Assembly (NCBI GenBank): GCA_002083435.1
Contig: LWDJ01000034.1
Span: forward strand, 1-52,825
DNA length: 52,825 bases
Direction: 5' to 3'
Origin: Proteobacteria bacterium SG_bin6
GTDB lineage: Bacteria; Pseudomonadota; Alphaproteobacteria; Sphingomonadales; Sphingomonadaceae
How positions within the stretch are numbered: the stretch's first letter is position 1; every line of letters starts with the position of its first letter. The notes under the pieces are model-generated. The model was not told the DNA's origin, searched no databases, and saw nothing but the letters and a program-made list of their open reading frames with translations. The translations under genes and the position numbers were made by a program. This document shows, one piece after another, positions 1 through 8,150 of the stretch.

Positions 1-123
1 GGTGCGGGCCGCGGCGGCGCGCAGGCGCCCCTTTTGCGCGGCGAGCGGCGCCGGCGCGCCGGTCACCAGCGCCACCGCGACGGTCGCGCCCAGCGCGCGC
101 CGCAGGCTGGTCGGATTAGCCAT
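1..123 (-). CDS. cpaC: CpaC secretin N-terminus (partial, runs off left edge)
   Basis: Only the first 41 codons are in the window. They read as a signal peptide: a basic start (MANPTSLRRA), an Ala/Val/Leu-rich hydrophobic stretch and a probable cleavage after Ala-Pro-Leu-Ala-Ala. The ATG overlaps the cpaB stop codon by one base (TAATG), implying translational coupling. CpaC is the outer-membrane secretin of the Flp/Tad pilus, and it normally follows cpaB. The identity is therefore inferred from position and the export signal; no secretin domain is visible here. Confidence 0.7.
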   Translation of the reverse strand, partial: MANPTSLRRALGATVAVALVTGAPAPLAAQKGRLRAAAART

Positions 124-1160
124 TAGTTCTTCCCCCCCACCGGAACTTCGCTGACACTGTTGCCACGCGCGACACGGACCACGGGTCCGCGCGCGGCCCC
201 CGGATAGCCGCCGGGCGGCGTACCGACGACCGGCAGGCCCTGGTCGCTGGCCTTGCCCGGCACGGTCGCGCGCTGGAAGCGCGAGACATCGGCGCCGGTG
301 ACATAGCTGCTCTTGGCGGCGACGGGCTCGCCGGCGGCGCGCTTCATCATCGCCTGTTCGGCCTTCGCATCCATGCCTTCGGGCACGTCGAGCGCCCCCG
401 AGGCGATCTTTTCTTCAAGCTCGCTCGCATTGTCGGCGATCGAGCGCAGCGCGACCGAGAGCGAGCCACCCAGATTCTGGATCGCAACGATCTTCTCGGC
501 GAGCTTGGGCGTCGCCTCCACGGTCACGCTGTTATAGGGGCGCACCAGGGTGTTGCCCTTGTCGTCCTGGGCCTGATCGGTGTGCGAGTCGGTCGCGAGC
601 ACGCGCAGGTTGCGCATCACGGTTTCGGTCACGTTGAGCGGCGGGCCATCGCCACCACCCACGACGCGCTGATTGAGGATCAGGTCGATCCGGTCGCCGG
701 GGAAGATGAACCCGGCCACCTGCTGCGACTGGCCCTGCAGCGGCACCGTCACCGCGCGCATCCCCGGCCCCAGCGCGGCGGCCAGGAAGCCGCGGTCGCC
801 GGGCTTCACCAGCGCGCCCTGCGTCACGGGCTGGCCCGCGGTGATCGCGTTGCGCACGACGGTGCCGAGCAGGTTCTTGATGTTCGATTCCGGCCGATCC
901 TTCAGGAAATAAGCCTTGTCGAGCAGTTCCTTGGGCCACGGCTTGAACGTGACGGAGGTCTGATCGAGGATGGTGCCCACGGGCAGCGCGCGGGTCGCGA
1001 CCATCACTTCGGGGCCAGACGGCGCGGGCGGGGCGACCACCGCGGGCACGGCGGCCGCGGAGGGCGTCGCCTGGCCGAACACCATGCTGCGCGCGACAAA
1101 GGCGGCAATCGCGGCGATGATGAGCGCCCCGACGAGCAAAATGATCTTGCGAACATCCAT
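123..1160 (-). CDS. cpaB: Flp pilus assembly protein CpaB
   Basis: A 345-aa protein of the CpaB/RcpC family, a periplasmic component of the Flp/Tad pilus secretion apparatus thought to work with the CpaC secretin. One membrane segment lies at about residues 6-27, followed by a Pro/Ala linker. A SAF domain then begins near residue 50 (VMVATRALPVGTIL) and an RcpC-like domain follows at about 120-240 (RAVTVPLQGQSQQVAGFIFPG). The tail is Gly/Pro-rich. It lies 46 bp downstream of cpaA and overlaps cpaC by one base, so cpaA-cpaB-cpaC look like one transcript. A purine-rich stretch sits just ahead of the ATG. Confidence 0.93.
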   Translation of the reverse strand: MDVRKIILLVGALIIAAIAAFVARSMVFGQATPSAAAVPAVVAPPAPSGPEVMVATRALPVGTILDQTSVTFKPWPKELLDKAYFLKDRPESNIKNLLGTVVRNAITAGQPVTQGALVKPGDRGFLAAALGPGMRAVTVPLQGQSQQVAGFIFPGDRIDLILNQRVVGGGDGPPLNVTETVMRNLRVLATDSHTDQAQDDKGNTLVRPYNSVTVEATPKLAEKIVAIQNLGGSLSVALRSIADNASELEEKIASGALDVPEGMDAKAEQAMMKRAAGEPVAAKSSYVTGADVSRFQRATVPGKASDQGLPVVGTPPGGYPGAARGPVVRVARGNSVSEVPVGGKN

Positions 1161-1206
1161 GCGAAACTTACCCCCTCTGGCCCAAACCCCAGGGCTCCAG
1201 CCTCAT

Positions 1207-1683
1207 TCATCCGGTAAATTGGTAAAAAAGCGGTTCACGAAGCATGATTAAGCCGGCGACCGCGATCGCGACCCCATAGGGCGTCTCGGTACGACCCGCC
1301 CGGCGGCGCCAGCGGTGCTCGATCGCGGCGACGATCGTGATCGCCGCGCCGACGATCGCCATCAGCATCAGCAGCTGCATCAGCGGCACCGGCGGCAGCC
1401 ACAGCGCCATTGCGCCGATCAGCTTCACATCGCCGCCGCCCATCTGCCCCAGTGCGAAGATGCCGACGAACAGCGCGAACACGCCAACCGCGACCCCCAG
1501 GTGTAGCGCCAGATCGGGCCACAATGCCCAGCCCTGGCTCCACCACCACAGCGGCGCGAGCAGCGCGATCACCGCGTTCTTCCAGTTGGCGATCGTGCGC
1601 TGGCGCATGTCCTCGATCGCGCACGCCACCAGCAGCGCGGCGAGCAGCGCGAGCAGCGTTAACGAGAGGCTGGTGCCATTCAT
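1207..1683 (-). CDS. cpaA: Prepilin peptidase CpaA (A24 family)
   Basis: A 158-aa integral membrane aspartyl protease that cleaves Flp prepilin leader peptides at the inner membrane. The two family-defining aspartates are visible: Asp25 in AIEDMRQRTIANW and Asp85 in GQMGGGDVKLIGA. About five to six hydrophobic segments cover most of the chain. Its length fits the short CpaA/TadV class, which lacks the N-methyltransferase domain of PilD. It is first in the cpa run, 46 bp ahead of cpaB. The likely substrates, two Flp pilins, are encoded 31 kb away in this window, although others may lie beyond the left edge. Confidence 0.92.
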   Translation of the reverse strand: MNGTSLSLTLLALLAALLVACAIEDMRQRTIANWKNAVIALLAPLWWWSQGWALWPDLALHLGVAVGVFALFVGIFALGQMGGGDVKLIGAMALWLPPVPLMQLLMLMAIVGAAITIVAAIEHRWRRRAGRTETPYGVAIAVAGLIMLREPLFYQFTG

Positions 1684-1732
1684 GGCGTTAACCGCTAGAC
1701 GAGAGGGCTTGCCAAAACGTAACCAGTGCCCC

Positions 1733-2671
1733 GTGACTTCCGCTTCCCTTTATCGCCGCGCGATTCCCGCCGCCGCCCGCATCAGCCAGTGGCACGCCGC
1801 CGATGGCTGGGCCCTGCGCCGTTTCGATTGGCCGGGGGCAGGGCGGGGGCGCATCCTGTGGCAGGGCGGGCGCGGCGATATTTTCGAGAAATATCTGGAG
1901 CTTTTCGCGCATTGGCATGCCGCCGGCTGGAGCGTGACGAGCCTCGACTGGCGCGGGCAGGGCGGCTCCGGGCGCACGTCGAACGACCCGCATGTCGGCG
2001 ACATCGGCGATTTCGCCCATTATATCACCGATCTGCGCGATTTCTGGCGTGCCTGGTCGGCCGAGGCCACGGGGCCGCGCGTGCTGATGGGCCATTCGAT
2101 GGGCGGCCATCTGGTGTTGCGCGGCGTGGTGGAGGGCGCGGCGATGCCCGACGCGCTGGTGCTTTCCGCGCCGATGCTGGGCCTGAAGAGCCCGTTCGGC
2201 TGGACCTGGGGCGAGCGGATCGCGCACCAGATCGCGCGGTTCGGGGATCCGGCGCGCGCGGCGTGGCGCGGCAATGAAAAGCCGGCGACGATGAAGAGTC
2301 GCCAGGAACTGCTGACTTATGACCCCGAACGCTATGCCGACGAACTCTGGTGGCAGGCGGCCAAGCCCGAACTCGTGCTCGGCCCGCCGAGCTGGCGGTG
2401 GGTGGCGCAAGCCTTCACCTCCACCCGCCAGCTGCGCCGCGACCCGCGCCTGCCCGAGCTGACGGTGCCGGTGCTGCTGATCGTGCCACTCGCCGATCAG
2501 CTGGTCGATCCGCGCGCCGCGCTCGGCATCGCCGAACGGCTACCCGATGCGCGGCTGCTGACTTTCGGCAAGGAAGCCGCCCACGAAATCCTGCGCGAGG
2601 CGGACCCCGCGCGCGCGCGCGCCGTCGCGGAGATCGACGCTTTCCTGAGCGAGCGGGTCCCGGCGGCGTGA
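1733..2671 (+). CDS. Alpha/beta hydrolase (lysophospholipase / monoacylglycerol lipase-like)
   Basis: A 312-aa serine hydrolase of the Hydrolase_4 (serine aminopeptidase S33) family. The nucleophile elbow is GHSMGG with Ser122. Candidate acid and base are Asp in PLADQLVDP and His in EAAHEILRE near the C-terminus, in the expected order. The GTG start at 1733 is chosen because upstream codons run back over the divergent cpaA gene. The stop overlaps the GTG start of the next gene by 4 bp (GTGA), so the two are probably co-translated. The natural substrate is unknown; family members act on lysophospholipids or monoglycerides. Confidence 0.85.
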   Translation: MTSASLYRRAIPAAARISQWHAADGWALRRFDWPGAGRGRILWQGGRGDIFEKYLELFAHWHAAGWSVTSLDWRGQGGSGRTSNDPHVGDIGDFAHYITDLRDFWRAWSAEATGPRVLMGHSMGGHLVLRGVVEGAAMPDALVLSAPMLGLKSPFGWTWGERIAHQIARFGDPARAAWRGNEKPATMKSRQELLTYDPERYADELWWQAAKPELVLGPPSWRWVAQAFTSTRQLRRDPRLPELTVPVLLIVPLADQLVDPRAALGIAERLPDARLLTFGKEAAHEILREADPARARAVAEIDAFLSERVPAA

Positions 2672-3756
2672 TCCGGGCCGATATCGCGATCATCGGCGCC
2701 GGCATGGCGGGGGCGAGCCTTGCCGCCGAACTCGCCTCCCAGGCGCGGGTGGTGCTGATCGAAGCGGAAGACATGCCCGGCTATCACGCCACCGGGCGAT
2801 CGGCGGCGTTCTGGTCCGAAACCTATGGCGGGCCGGGGGTGCAGCCGCTCACCTCGGCGTCGGGCGATTATCTGCGCGACGGCGGCTTCCTGGCGCCGCT
2901 CGGCTCGCTGCATGTCGGGCGCGAGGCGGACCGCGCCGCCGCCGACGCGTTCCTCGCGGCGTTCGAGGGGTCCGGGGTGACGCTGGAGGCGGTCGATCCG
3001 GCGACGCTGCTTCCCGGCTTGCGGGCCGATTGGGTGGTGGGGGTCGCCGAGCCGAGCTGTGCCTATATCGATGTCGCCGGGCTCCATGCGCATTATCTCG
3101 CGCGCGCAAAGGCGGCGGGGGCGACATTGCTCACCCGCGCCGAGCTGATCGCCGCCGAACGGAGCGACGGCGCCTGGCGGATCGAGACCCGCGCCGGCCC
3201 GGTCACCGCCGAAACGCTGGTCAACGCATCGGGCGCCTGGGGTGACGTGGTCGCGGCCCGCGCCGGGGTCGCCCCGATCGGCCTCAGCCCCTATCGCCGG
3301 ACGATGGTGCAACTGCGGACCGAACCGGCGGTGCCCGAGGGGCTGCCGCACGTCTCGCACCTGGGCGGCAGCTTCTATTTCAAGCCGGAAGGGCAGGGCC
3401 GGCTGTGGCTGAGCCCGCATGACGAAATCCCCGATGCGCCGGGGGATGTCGCGCCCGAGGAGATCGACGTCGCGATCGCGATCGATCGCTTCGAACAGCT
3501 GGTCGATTGGCGGGTGGCGGCGGTCGAGCGGCGCTGGGCGGGGCTGCGCACCTTCGCGCCCGATCGACTGCCGGTGTTCGGCTGGTCGTCCGCCACGCCG
3601 GGCTTCTTCTGGTGCGTGGGGCAGGGCGGGTTCGGCATCCAGACCGCGCCCGCCGCAGCGATGCTCGCCGCCGCGCTGCTGACGCGCACGACACCGCCGG
3701 CGCCGGTCAACCTGATCGACGCCGAACGCTATGCCCCGGCACGGTTCGGAGCTTAA
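2668..3756 (+). CDS. FAD-dependent oxidoreductase, D-arginine dehydrogenase-like (DAO family)
   Basis: A 362-aa flavoprotein with a GTG start coupled to the preceding hydrolase. The N-terminal dinucleotide fold is IAIIGAGMAGASLAAEL. Several stretches match what I recall of Pseudomonas D-arginine dehydrogenase DauA: GYHATGRSAAFW (His near the isoalloxazine), SFYFKPE (active-site Tyr), WAGLRTF (substrate-carboxylate Arg) and GQGGFGIQT near the C-terminus. This suggests oxidation of a D-amino acid or similar amine to an imino acid with electrons passed to a non-oxygen acceptor. No partner such as a DauB-like gene is adjacent, so the substrate is inference. Alternative names are glycine/sarcosine oxidase-like. 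Confidence 0.82.
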   Translation: MIRADIAIIGAGMAGASLAAELASQARVVLIEAEDMPGYHATGRSAAFWSETYGGPGVQPLTSASGDYLRDGGFLAPLGSLHVGREADRAAADAFLAAFEGSGVTLEAVDPATLLPGLRADWVVGVAEPSCAYIDVAGLHAHYLARAKAAGATLLTRAELIAAERSDGAWRIETRAGPVTAETLVNASGAWGDVVAARAGVAPIGLSPYRRTMVQLRTEPAVPEGLPHVSHLGGSFYFKPEGQGRLWLSPHDEIPDAPGDVAPEEIDVAIAIDRFEQLVDWRVAAVERRWAGLRTFAPDRLPVFGWSSATPGFFWCVGQGGFGIQTAPAAAMLAAALLTRTTPPAPVNLIDAERYAPARFGA

Positions 3757-3759
3757 CGT

Positions 3760-3933
3760 CTAGTCGGTCTCGACCACTTCGGCCGCGCCCGAATTCTTCA
3801 CGTTTTCAATGCATTTGAGCGCCGACGCCTTGGAAGCATAGCCTTCCGAGGTGGTCGCCAGGATATTGCCGTTGCTATGCTTCAGTCGCCAGCGCCATTC
3901 ACCGGCCTTGTCGGTATAAAGTTCGAACTTCAT
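3760..3933 (-). CDS. YegP/DUF1508 family small protein
   Basis: A 57-aa protein consisting of one DUF1508 (YegP) repeat. It begins MKFELYTDKAGEWRWRLK and contains NGNILATTSEGY followed by a basic/Ala stretch. Family members are small and usually carry one or two such repeats; their function is not established. The start at 3933 is preferred because the domain begins exactly there, while an upstream in-frame extension is Ala/Ser-rich and unlike the family. It is convergent with the flavoprotein gene, leaving only 3 bp between stops. Confidence 0.8.
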   Translation of the reverse strand: MKFELYTDKAGEWRWRLKHSNGNILATTSEGYASKASALKCIENVKNSGAAEVVETD

Positions 3934-4032
3934 CGCGACTCTCCCGCTCGTTGCGCTGGCGATCGTTGCGCTTGCGGCAGTGGGGCGCAAGCGGTTTCAC
4001 GCCATGCGCGACTGCGCTAGGGTGCCCCCATT

Positions 4033-5241
4033 ATGGCGCAGGGCGGCTATCTTGGCTGGGTCGGTGGCGGCTGGTGGCAGGGGCTGGCGCGGCTGTTCGC
4101 CCGGCGCGCGCGGGGCGGCGCCGCCACCCCCGGCTGGCGCGGCATCTTCGGGCACGAGCATGAGGAGGCGATCGTCGCGCCCGCGATCCGCGCGGCGCCC
4201 GTCGCCCAGCCGATTGCCCCGGCGACGCGACCCGCTTTCCAGGCGCCGCCGCCGGTCGCGATCGAGGCGCGGGTCAAGCGGCTGAAGCGCCGCGCGGCGA
4301 TCGACATGTTCGATCAGGTCGGCCTCGCGCCGATCCCGGGGCAGCTGTGGCGCTTCGTCGATGGCGAGGCCGATCCGTTCAACGGGGTGAGCGCGTTCCT
4401 GCGCGCGCTCGGGCTCGATCCGGCGGCGGTGCGGCGGCGGGACGGCGGCGAGATCGCCCGCGCCAATGCGGTGCTCGAACTGCTCTACACGATCGATCAT
4501 GTGTTCGATCGGGTCGCGCCATCGGTCGCGGCGGCGCTGGAGGCGCGGCTCTGTTCGGGGGATTACCAGGCGGTGCGCGGCGCGGCGGAAGTGGCGCAGA
4601 CGTTCGAGCGGATCGCCCGGCTCGAAGCACGCTGGCCGGCATCGCACCGGCTCGCAGTGCTTGGCGCTTTTCTGGACGATGTGCGTGGCGGGCTCGCCGA
4701 TCCGCTCGGCGTGCCGGCGCATGTCGTCGCCCACGCGCAGGAGGTGGCGGACGAATTGGGCCGGCAGATGGGCGCGCTCGATACCGAGCTGCGCGATGGC
4801 GCCGCGCTCCACCAGGCGCTGTTGCGGCGCTGGCCCTCGATCTGGGATAACGGCCCGCAGCACGCCAAGCGCGCCCGGGCCGAGGCGGAGACCGCCGACG
4901 CGCACCGCCAGCTGCTGACCAATGCCGGGCTGCGCCATGCGGAGGTGCAGGCGCTGATCGGCCGCATCCGCGTCGCCAATGACGTGCTCTCGCAACTGCT
5001 TGGCTTGCTCGACGGCGAAGCGCCGACGCGCGCCAAGAGCGAGGCCGAGCGCGCGCTGAGCTTCTTCGGCTTTCCGCCCTTCGCTAGGCCCGATCCGGCG
5101 ACGCTCGCCGCGCGGTTTCGGATATTGGCGCGCGCCAACCATCCCGATCTCGCCCCGGCCGATCCCGAGGCCCGCGCCGCCGCGCACCAGCGCTTCGTCG
5201 AGCTGAACGCCCATTACGAGGTGCTGAAGGCGCTGGTTTAG
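4033..5241 (+). CDS. J-domain protein with C-terminal DnaJ-like domain
   Basis: A 402-aa protein whose last 60 or so residues form a J-domain: FFGFPPFARPDPATLAARFR, then the HPD triad at about residues 370-372 (ANHPDLAPAD), then a helix ending in YEVLKAL. HPD is the DnaK-stimulating motif, so a co-chaperone role is likely. The first 80 residues are Gly/Ala/Pro-rich with a short Trp-rich start, and the middle is predicted helical with no family I recognise. It is convergent with the OmpA-like membrane gene, 7 bp stop to stop, so any link to that pair is only positional. Confidence 0.75.
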   Translation: MAQGGYLGWVGGGWWQGLARLFARRARGGAATPGWRGIFGHEHEEAIVAPAIRAAPVAQPIAPATRPAFQAPPPVAIEARVKRLKRRAAIDMFDQVGLAPIPGQLWRFVDGEADPFNGVSAFLRALGLDPAAVRRRDGGEIARANAVLELLYTIDHVFDRVAPSVAAALEARLCSGDYQAVRGAAEVAQTFERIARLEARWPASHRLAVLGAFLDDVRGGLADPLGVPAHVVAHAQEVADELGRQMGALDTELRDGAALHQALLRRWPSIWDNGPQHAKRARAEAETADAHRQLLTNAGLRHAEVQALIGRIRVANDVLSQLLGLLDGEAPTRAKSEAERALSFFGFPPFARPDPATLAARFRILARANHPDLAPADPEARAAAHQRFVELNAHYEVLKALV

Positions 5242-5248
5242 CGGCCGG

Positions 5249-5863
5249 CTATTCGCGTCGCCGCCGCAGCCTTACTTCAATCCGGCGGCGGCTCTCGTCG
5301 GCGCGCCCCTCGCCGCCGGCGATCGTCTTGTCATCGGGCTGGAGGAAGGGGCCGGCCGACAGCGGCACGATGGTGAACTCGGCGAGCCCCGCCAGTCGCA
5401 GGAAGCGCGCGACCGACACCGCCCGCGCCATGCCGAGCCCGGCATTGTCCGACGCCTGCGGCTCGGCGGTCGCCTGGCCGAGATAGAGCGGCACCAGCGT
5501 GCGATCGAGATTGCTCGGCAGTCGCCCGCCGCCCTGGCGCGGGGTCTCGTCGGTATGGCCGATCACCTCGATCACGCTCGCGTCATAGGCTTTGCCGATC
5601 GCGCGCAGCCGGGGCACGACCTGCCGCGTCAGCCGCGCCTCGAACGCCGGCGACAGCGCGGCGGACCCGGCGGGAAAGCTGAACCCGCCCGCCTCGGGCA
5701 GCACGATGATCGGCGGTTCCTCGCGCGGGGTGGGGCGGTTGGCGAGCGCGACCAGATAGCCGCCAAGCAGGATCGCGCTGAACAGGGCGACCGCGAGCAG
5801 CAGGTAGATCGTCTCCTGCCCCATTTGCAGCGCGAGACTGGATCGCGTCGGCTGCCGGCTCAT
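5249..5863 (-). CDS. OmpA/MotB-like peptidoglycan-binding inner-membrane protein
   Basis: A 204-aa protein with one N-terminal membrane segment (about residues 18-41) and a periplasmic OmpA-like domain. The domain shows FPAGSAALSP and VIEVIGHTDETP, and ends in RADESRRRIEVRLRR, the typical OmpA_C signature for binding peptidoglycan. This single-helix plus OmpA architecture matches the MotB/ZorB stator-anchor class. Unlike MotB, no Asp lies inside the helix; Glu17 sits at its cytoplasmic border. The start overlaps the stop of the upstream membrane gene by 4 bp (ATGA), so the two proteins are made together and probably form one complex. The exact role is unknown. Confidence 0.8.
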   Translation of the reverse strand: MSRQPTRSSLALQMGQETIYLLLAVALFSAILLGGYLVALANRPTPREEPPIIVLPEAGGFSFPAGSAALSPAFEARLTRQVVPRLRAIGKAYDASVIEVIGHTDETPRQGGGRLPSNLDRTLVPLYLGQATAEPQASDNAGLGMARAVSVARFLRLAGLAEFTIVPLSAGPFLQPDDKTIAGGEGRADESRRRIEVRLRRRRE

Positions 5864-6657
5864 GCCGGCTCCGCGGGCTTCACGAAGCGTTCGACCGAGT
5901 CGATCAGGTCGCCCAGCGTCGTCAGCAGCGCGCTGGTATCGCCGGCAGCCTGGTTGAGCCGCGCCGCCTCGCCCGCCAGCCGCGCCACCTCGTCGCCGCT
6001 GCGCTCGGCGGCGCTGGACAGCGCGGTGAGCTTGGCTTCGCTGCGCTCGACCATCAGCACCAGCTTCGCGGCCTCGGTCTGCATCGCCTGGCCGAGCTGC
6101 TGGCTGGTCGCGGCGGCGAGGGCCAGCTGTTCGCGCAGTTCGCGCAACACCCGCACCGTGCCCCGCAATTCGGTGCCGAGATCCTGGGTCGCGATCGTCA
6201 GGTCGGTCATCTCGGCGCCGGGCTCGGTACTGCCCGCCTCATGCGCCTCGATACGCAGCAGCACCGCGAAGAACGGCGCGAGCCCCGCCGTCGCCAGCCC
6301 TTCGAGGAACGGAATGGCGAGCCCGGCGAGCGCCGCCAGACTGTCGACGCGCAGCGTGGCGGTCCCCAGGAACAGCGGGATCACCGCGGTGCTGATCCCC
6401 AGGATCAGCGAGAGCACGCCGAACGCGACGATCATCTCGGCGGCGATCACCGCGTCGAAATCGGCGCGTTGACGCAGCAACAGGCTCGCTTGCCAGCGCA
6501 GAAACACCAGCGCCGCCAGATTGCCGAGGAAGAGCAAGGGGAAAGTGGTCTGGGTGAGCAGCTGCACCAGATGTAGCCCCAGGCTGCCGCTCAGCACGAA
6601 CAGCCCCATGCGGCTGAACGCACTCGCGCGAAGGCGCCCCCGACGTTGCACGACCAT
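5860..6657 (-). CDS. Multi-span membrane protein with cytoplasmic coiled coil (MotA/ExbB/ZorA-like candidate)
   Basis: A 265-aa protein with four predicted membrane segments at about residues 15-35, 37-60, 69-97 and 104-133, then a helical, Ala/Leu/Glu-rich tail (150-260) that looks like a coiled coil. The last membrane part, LAGLAIPFLEGLATAGLAPF, resembles the proton-channel helix of the MotA/TolQ/ExbB superfamily, where a small residue-rich helix follows a conserved loop. It is translationally coupled to an OmpA-type partner. A role as an ion-channel half of an energy-coupling or stator complex is inferred from architecture, not from a strong sequence match. An ordinary membrane-organising protein is the alternative. 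Confidence 0.6.
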   Translation of the reverse strand: MVVQRRGRLRASAFSRMGLFVLSGSLGLHLVQLLTQTTFPLLFLGNLAALVFLRWQASLLLRQRADFDAVIAAEMIVAFGVLSLILGISTAVIPLFLGTATLRVDSLAALAGLAIPFLEGLATAGLAPFFAVLLRIEAHEAGSTEPGAEMTDLTIATQDLGTELRGTVRVLRELREQLALAAATSQQLGQAMQTEAAKLVLMVERSEAKLTALSSAAERSGDEVARLAGEAARLNQAAGDTSALLTTLGDLIDSVERFVKPAEPA

Positions 6658-6701
6658 CAGCTTTCTCCCCAGAGCGCTATCGCCGATTTGCGTGAGCGAG
6701 G

Positions 6702-7157
6702 CTAGGGGCGCGGCTGGCCCTGCGCCTTGGCGGCGTCGCTCGCCAGCTTGTCGACCCGTTCATTTTCGGGATGGCCGGCATGGCCCTTCACCCAGTGCCA
6801 GTCGATCCGGTGCGGGCGCGCGGCGGCGAGCAGTTGTTGCCAGAGATCGGCGTTCTTCACCGGTTTCTTGTCGGCGGTTTTCCAGCCATTCTTCTGCCAC
6901 CCGTGAATCCATTTGGTCAGGCCGTCCATCACATAGCGGCTGTCAGTATAAAGCGTCACGCGGCAGGGGCGGGTGAGGGCGCTCAACCCCTGGAGCGCGG
7001 CGGTCAGTTCCATGCGGTTGTTGGTGGTGTTGGCCTCGCCGCCCGCAAGCTCCTTCTCGTGCGCGCCCATGCGCAGCAGTGCGCCCCAGCCGCCGGGGCC
7101 GGGATTGCCCTTGCACGCGCCATCGGTGAAGATCTCGACCTGCGGGAGCTCGCTCAT
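6702..7157 (-). CDS. rnhA: Ribonuclease HI
   Basis: A 151-aa RNase HI that degrades the RNA strand of RNA-DNA hybrids. The DEDD catalytic set is visible: Asp12 in FTDGACKGNPGPGG, Glu50 in NRMEL, Asp72 in LYTDSRYV and Asp136 in NERVDKLA. His in KGHAGHPEN is also kept, and the basic handle region (WQKNGWKTADKKPVKN) is present. Length is normal for the family. The start overlaps the thrB stop by 4 bp, a thrB-rnhA arrangement common in alphaproteobacteria. Confidence 0.97.
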   Translation of the reverse strand: MSELPQVEIFTDGACKGNPGPGGWGALLRMGAHEKELAGGEANTTNNRMELTAALQGLSALTRPCRVTLYTDSRYVMDGLTKWIHGWQKNGWKTADKKPVKNADLWQQLLAAARPHRIDWHWVKGHAGHPENERVDKLASDAAKAQGQPRP

Positions 7158-8122
7158 CGCAGCGTCGGCAGCAGGCGGGCGAGATCGGGCGCGTAGGTGG
7201 CGATCCGCCGCCAATAGGCGAGCGGGTTCTTGCGCGTGACCAGCGCGTCGGCGGGCGTATTCAACCAGTCCCAGGCGCGCGACAGCGTGAAGCGGATGCA
7301 CGCCCCCACGCACAGATCGGCGAAGGCCGCCTCCTCCGCGTCGCCTGGCGCGAAGTGCCGCGCATAACCGCGCTTCAACGCCGCGGCGATCGCCGGATCA
7401 TGGCGCGTGCCGCCCGCGTCGAACGCCCAGCTCGTATCCATCACCGCCAGATCGTAGAGCCGGATGTCGGTGCAGGCGAAGTAGAAATCGATCACCCCGG
7501 TCACCCGTTCGCCCAGCATCAGCAGATTGTCGGGGAACAGATCGGCGTGGATCACCCCGCGATCGAGGCCATCGCGATCCCAGGTCGTCGCGAGCGTGCC
7601 GATCGCTTCGCCAAGGTCGTGGTGCAGGCCGGGCGCGATCGTCTCCAGGCTGGCGCCGCAGCGCTCATAAAGCGCCTGCCAGCTCGGCTGGCCCATCGCG
7701 TTGGGCCGCGACAGCGAAAAATCGGCGAGCGCACGGTGCATCGCGCCGAGCACATCGCCCGCCGCCTCGGCCTGCGCGGGGGTCGGGTGCGACAGCGCGA
7801 CCCCGGGCAGGAAGGTAATGAGGCACGCCGCGCGCCCGCACAGCTGCTGGATCGCTTCGCCCTTCCGATCCCGGATCGCGGGCGGCACCGGCAGACCCTT
7901 GGCCGCCAGATGATCGGTGAGCGCAAGGAAGAAGGGCAGCTCCTCCGCTCGCACCCGCTTTTCATAGAGCGTCAGGATGAAGCGGCCGTGCGTGGTCTCG
8001 ACCAGATAATTGCTGTTCTCCACCCCTTCCGCGATGCCCTTGGCCGACACCAGCGTCCCCACGTCATAGCCGGCGAGGAAGGCGGTGAGGGCTTCGGCGG
8101 AGACCTGGGTATAGACGGCCAT
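7154..8122 (-). CDS. thrB: Homoserine kinase (APH-type ThrB)
   Basis: A 322-aa homoserine kinase of the aminoglycoside phosphotransferase fold, which makes O-phosphohomoserine for threonine synthesis. Family landmarks are GIAEGVENSNYLV near the N-terminus, the catalytic loop GVIHADLFPDNLL and the metal-binding GVIDFYFACTD. This class is unrelated to the GHMP-type ThrB of enterics and is typical of alphaproteobacteria and pseudomonads. It overlaps rnhA by 4 bp. A palindromic repeat separates it from ispH upstream. Confidence 0.95.
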   Translation of the reverse strand: MAVYTQVSAEALTAFLAGYDVGTLVSAKGIAEGVENSNYLVETTHGRFILTLYEKRVRAEELPFFLALTDHLAAKGLPVPPAIRDRKGEAIQQLCGRAACLITFLPGVALSHPTPAQAEAAGDVLGAMHRALADFSLSRPNAMGQPSWQALYERCGASLETIAPGLHHDLGEAIGTLATTWDRDGLDRGVIHADLFPDNLLMLGERVTGVIDFYFACTDIRLYDLAVMDTSWAFDAGGTRHDPAIAAALKRGYARHFAPGDAEEAAFADLCVGACIRFTLSRAWDWLNTPADALVTRKNPLAYWRRIATYAPDLARLLPTLR

Positions 8123-8150
8123 TGAGCGTCCTTCCCTCGATCAAAGCCTG

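Noticed and set aside
5249..6657. Zorya anti-phage system
   Set aside because: The ZorA/ZorB-like layout is present but there is no ZorC, ZorD or ZorE nearby; neighbours are rnhA, thrB and a J-domain protein.
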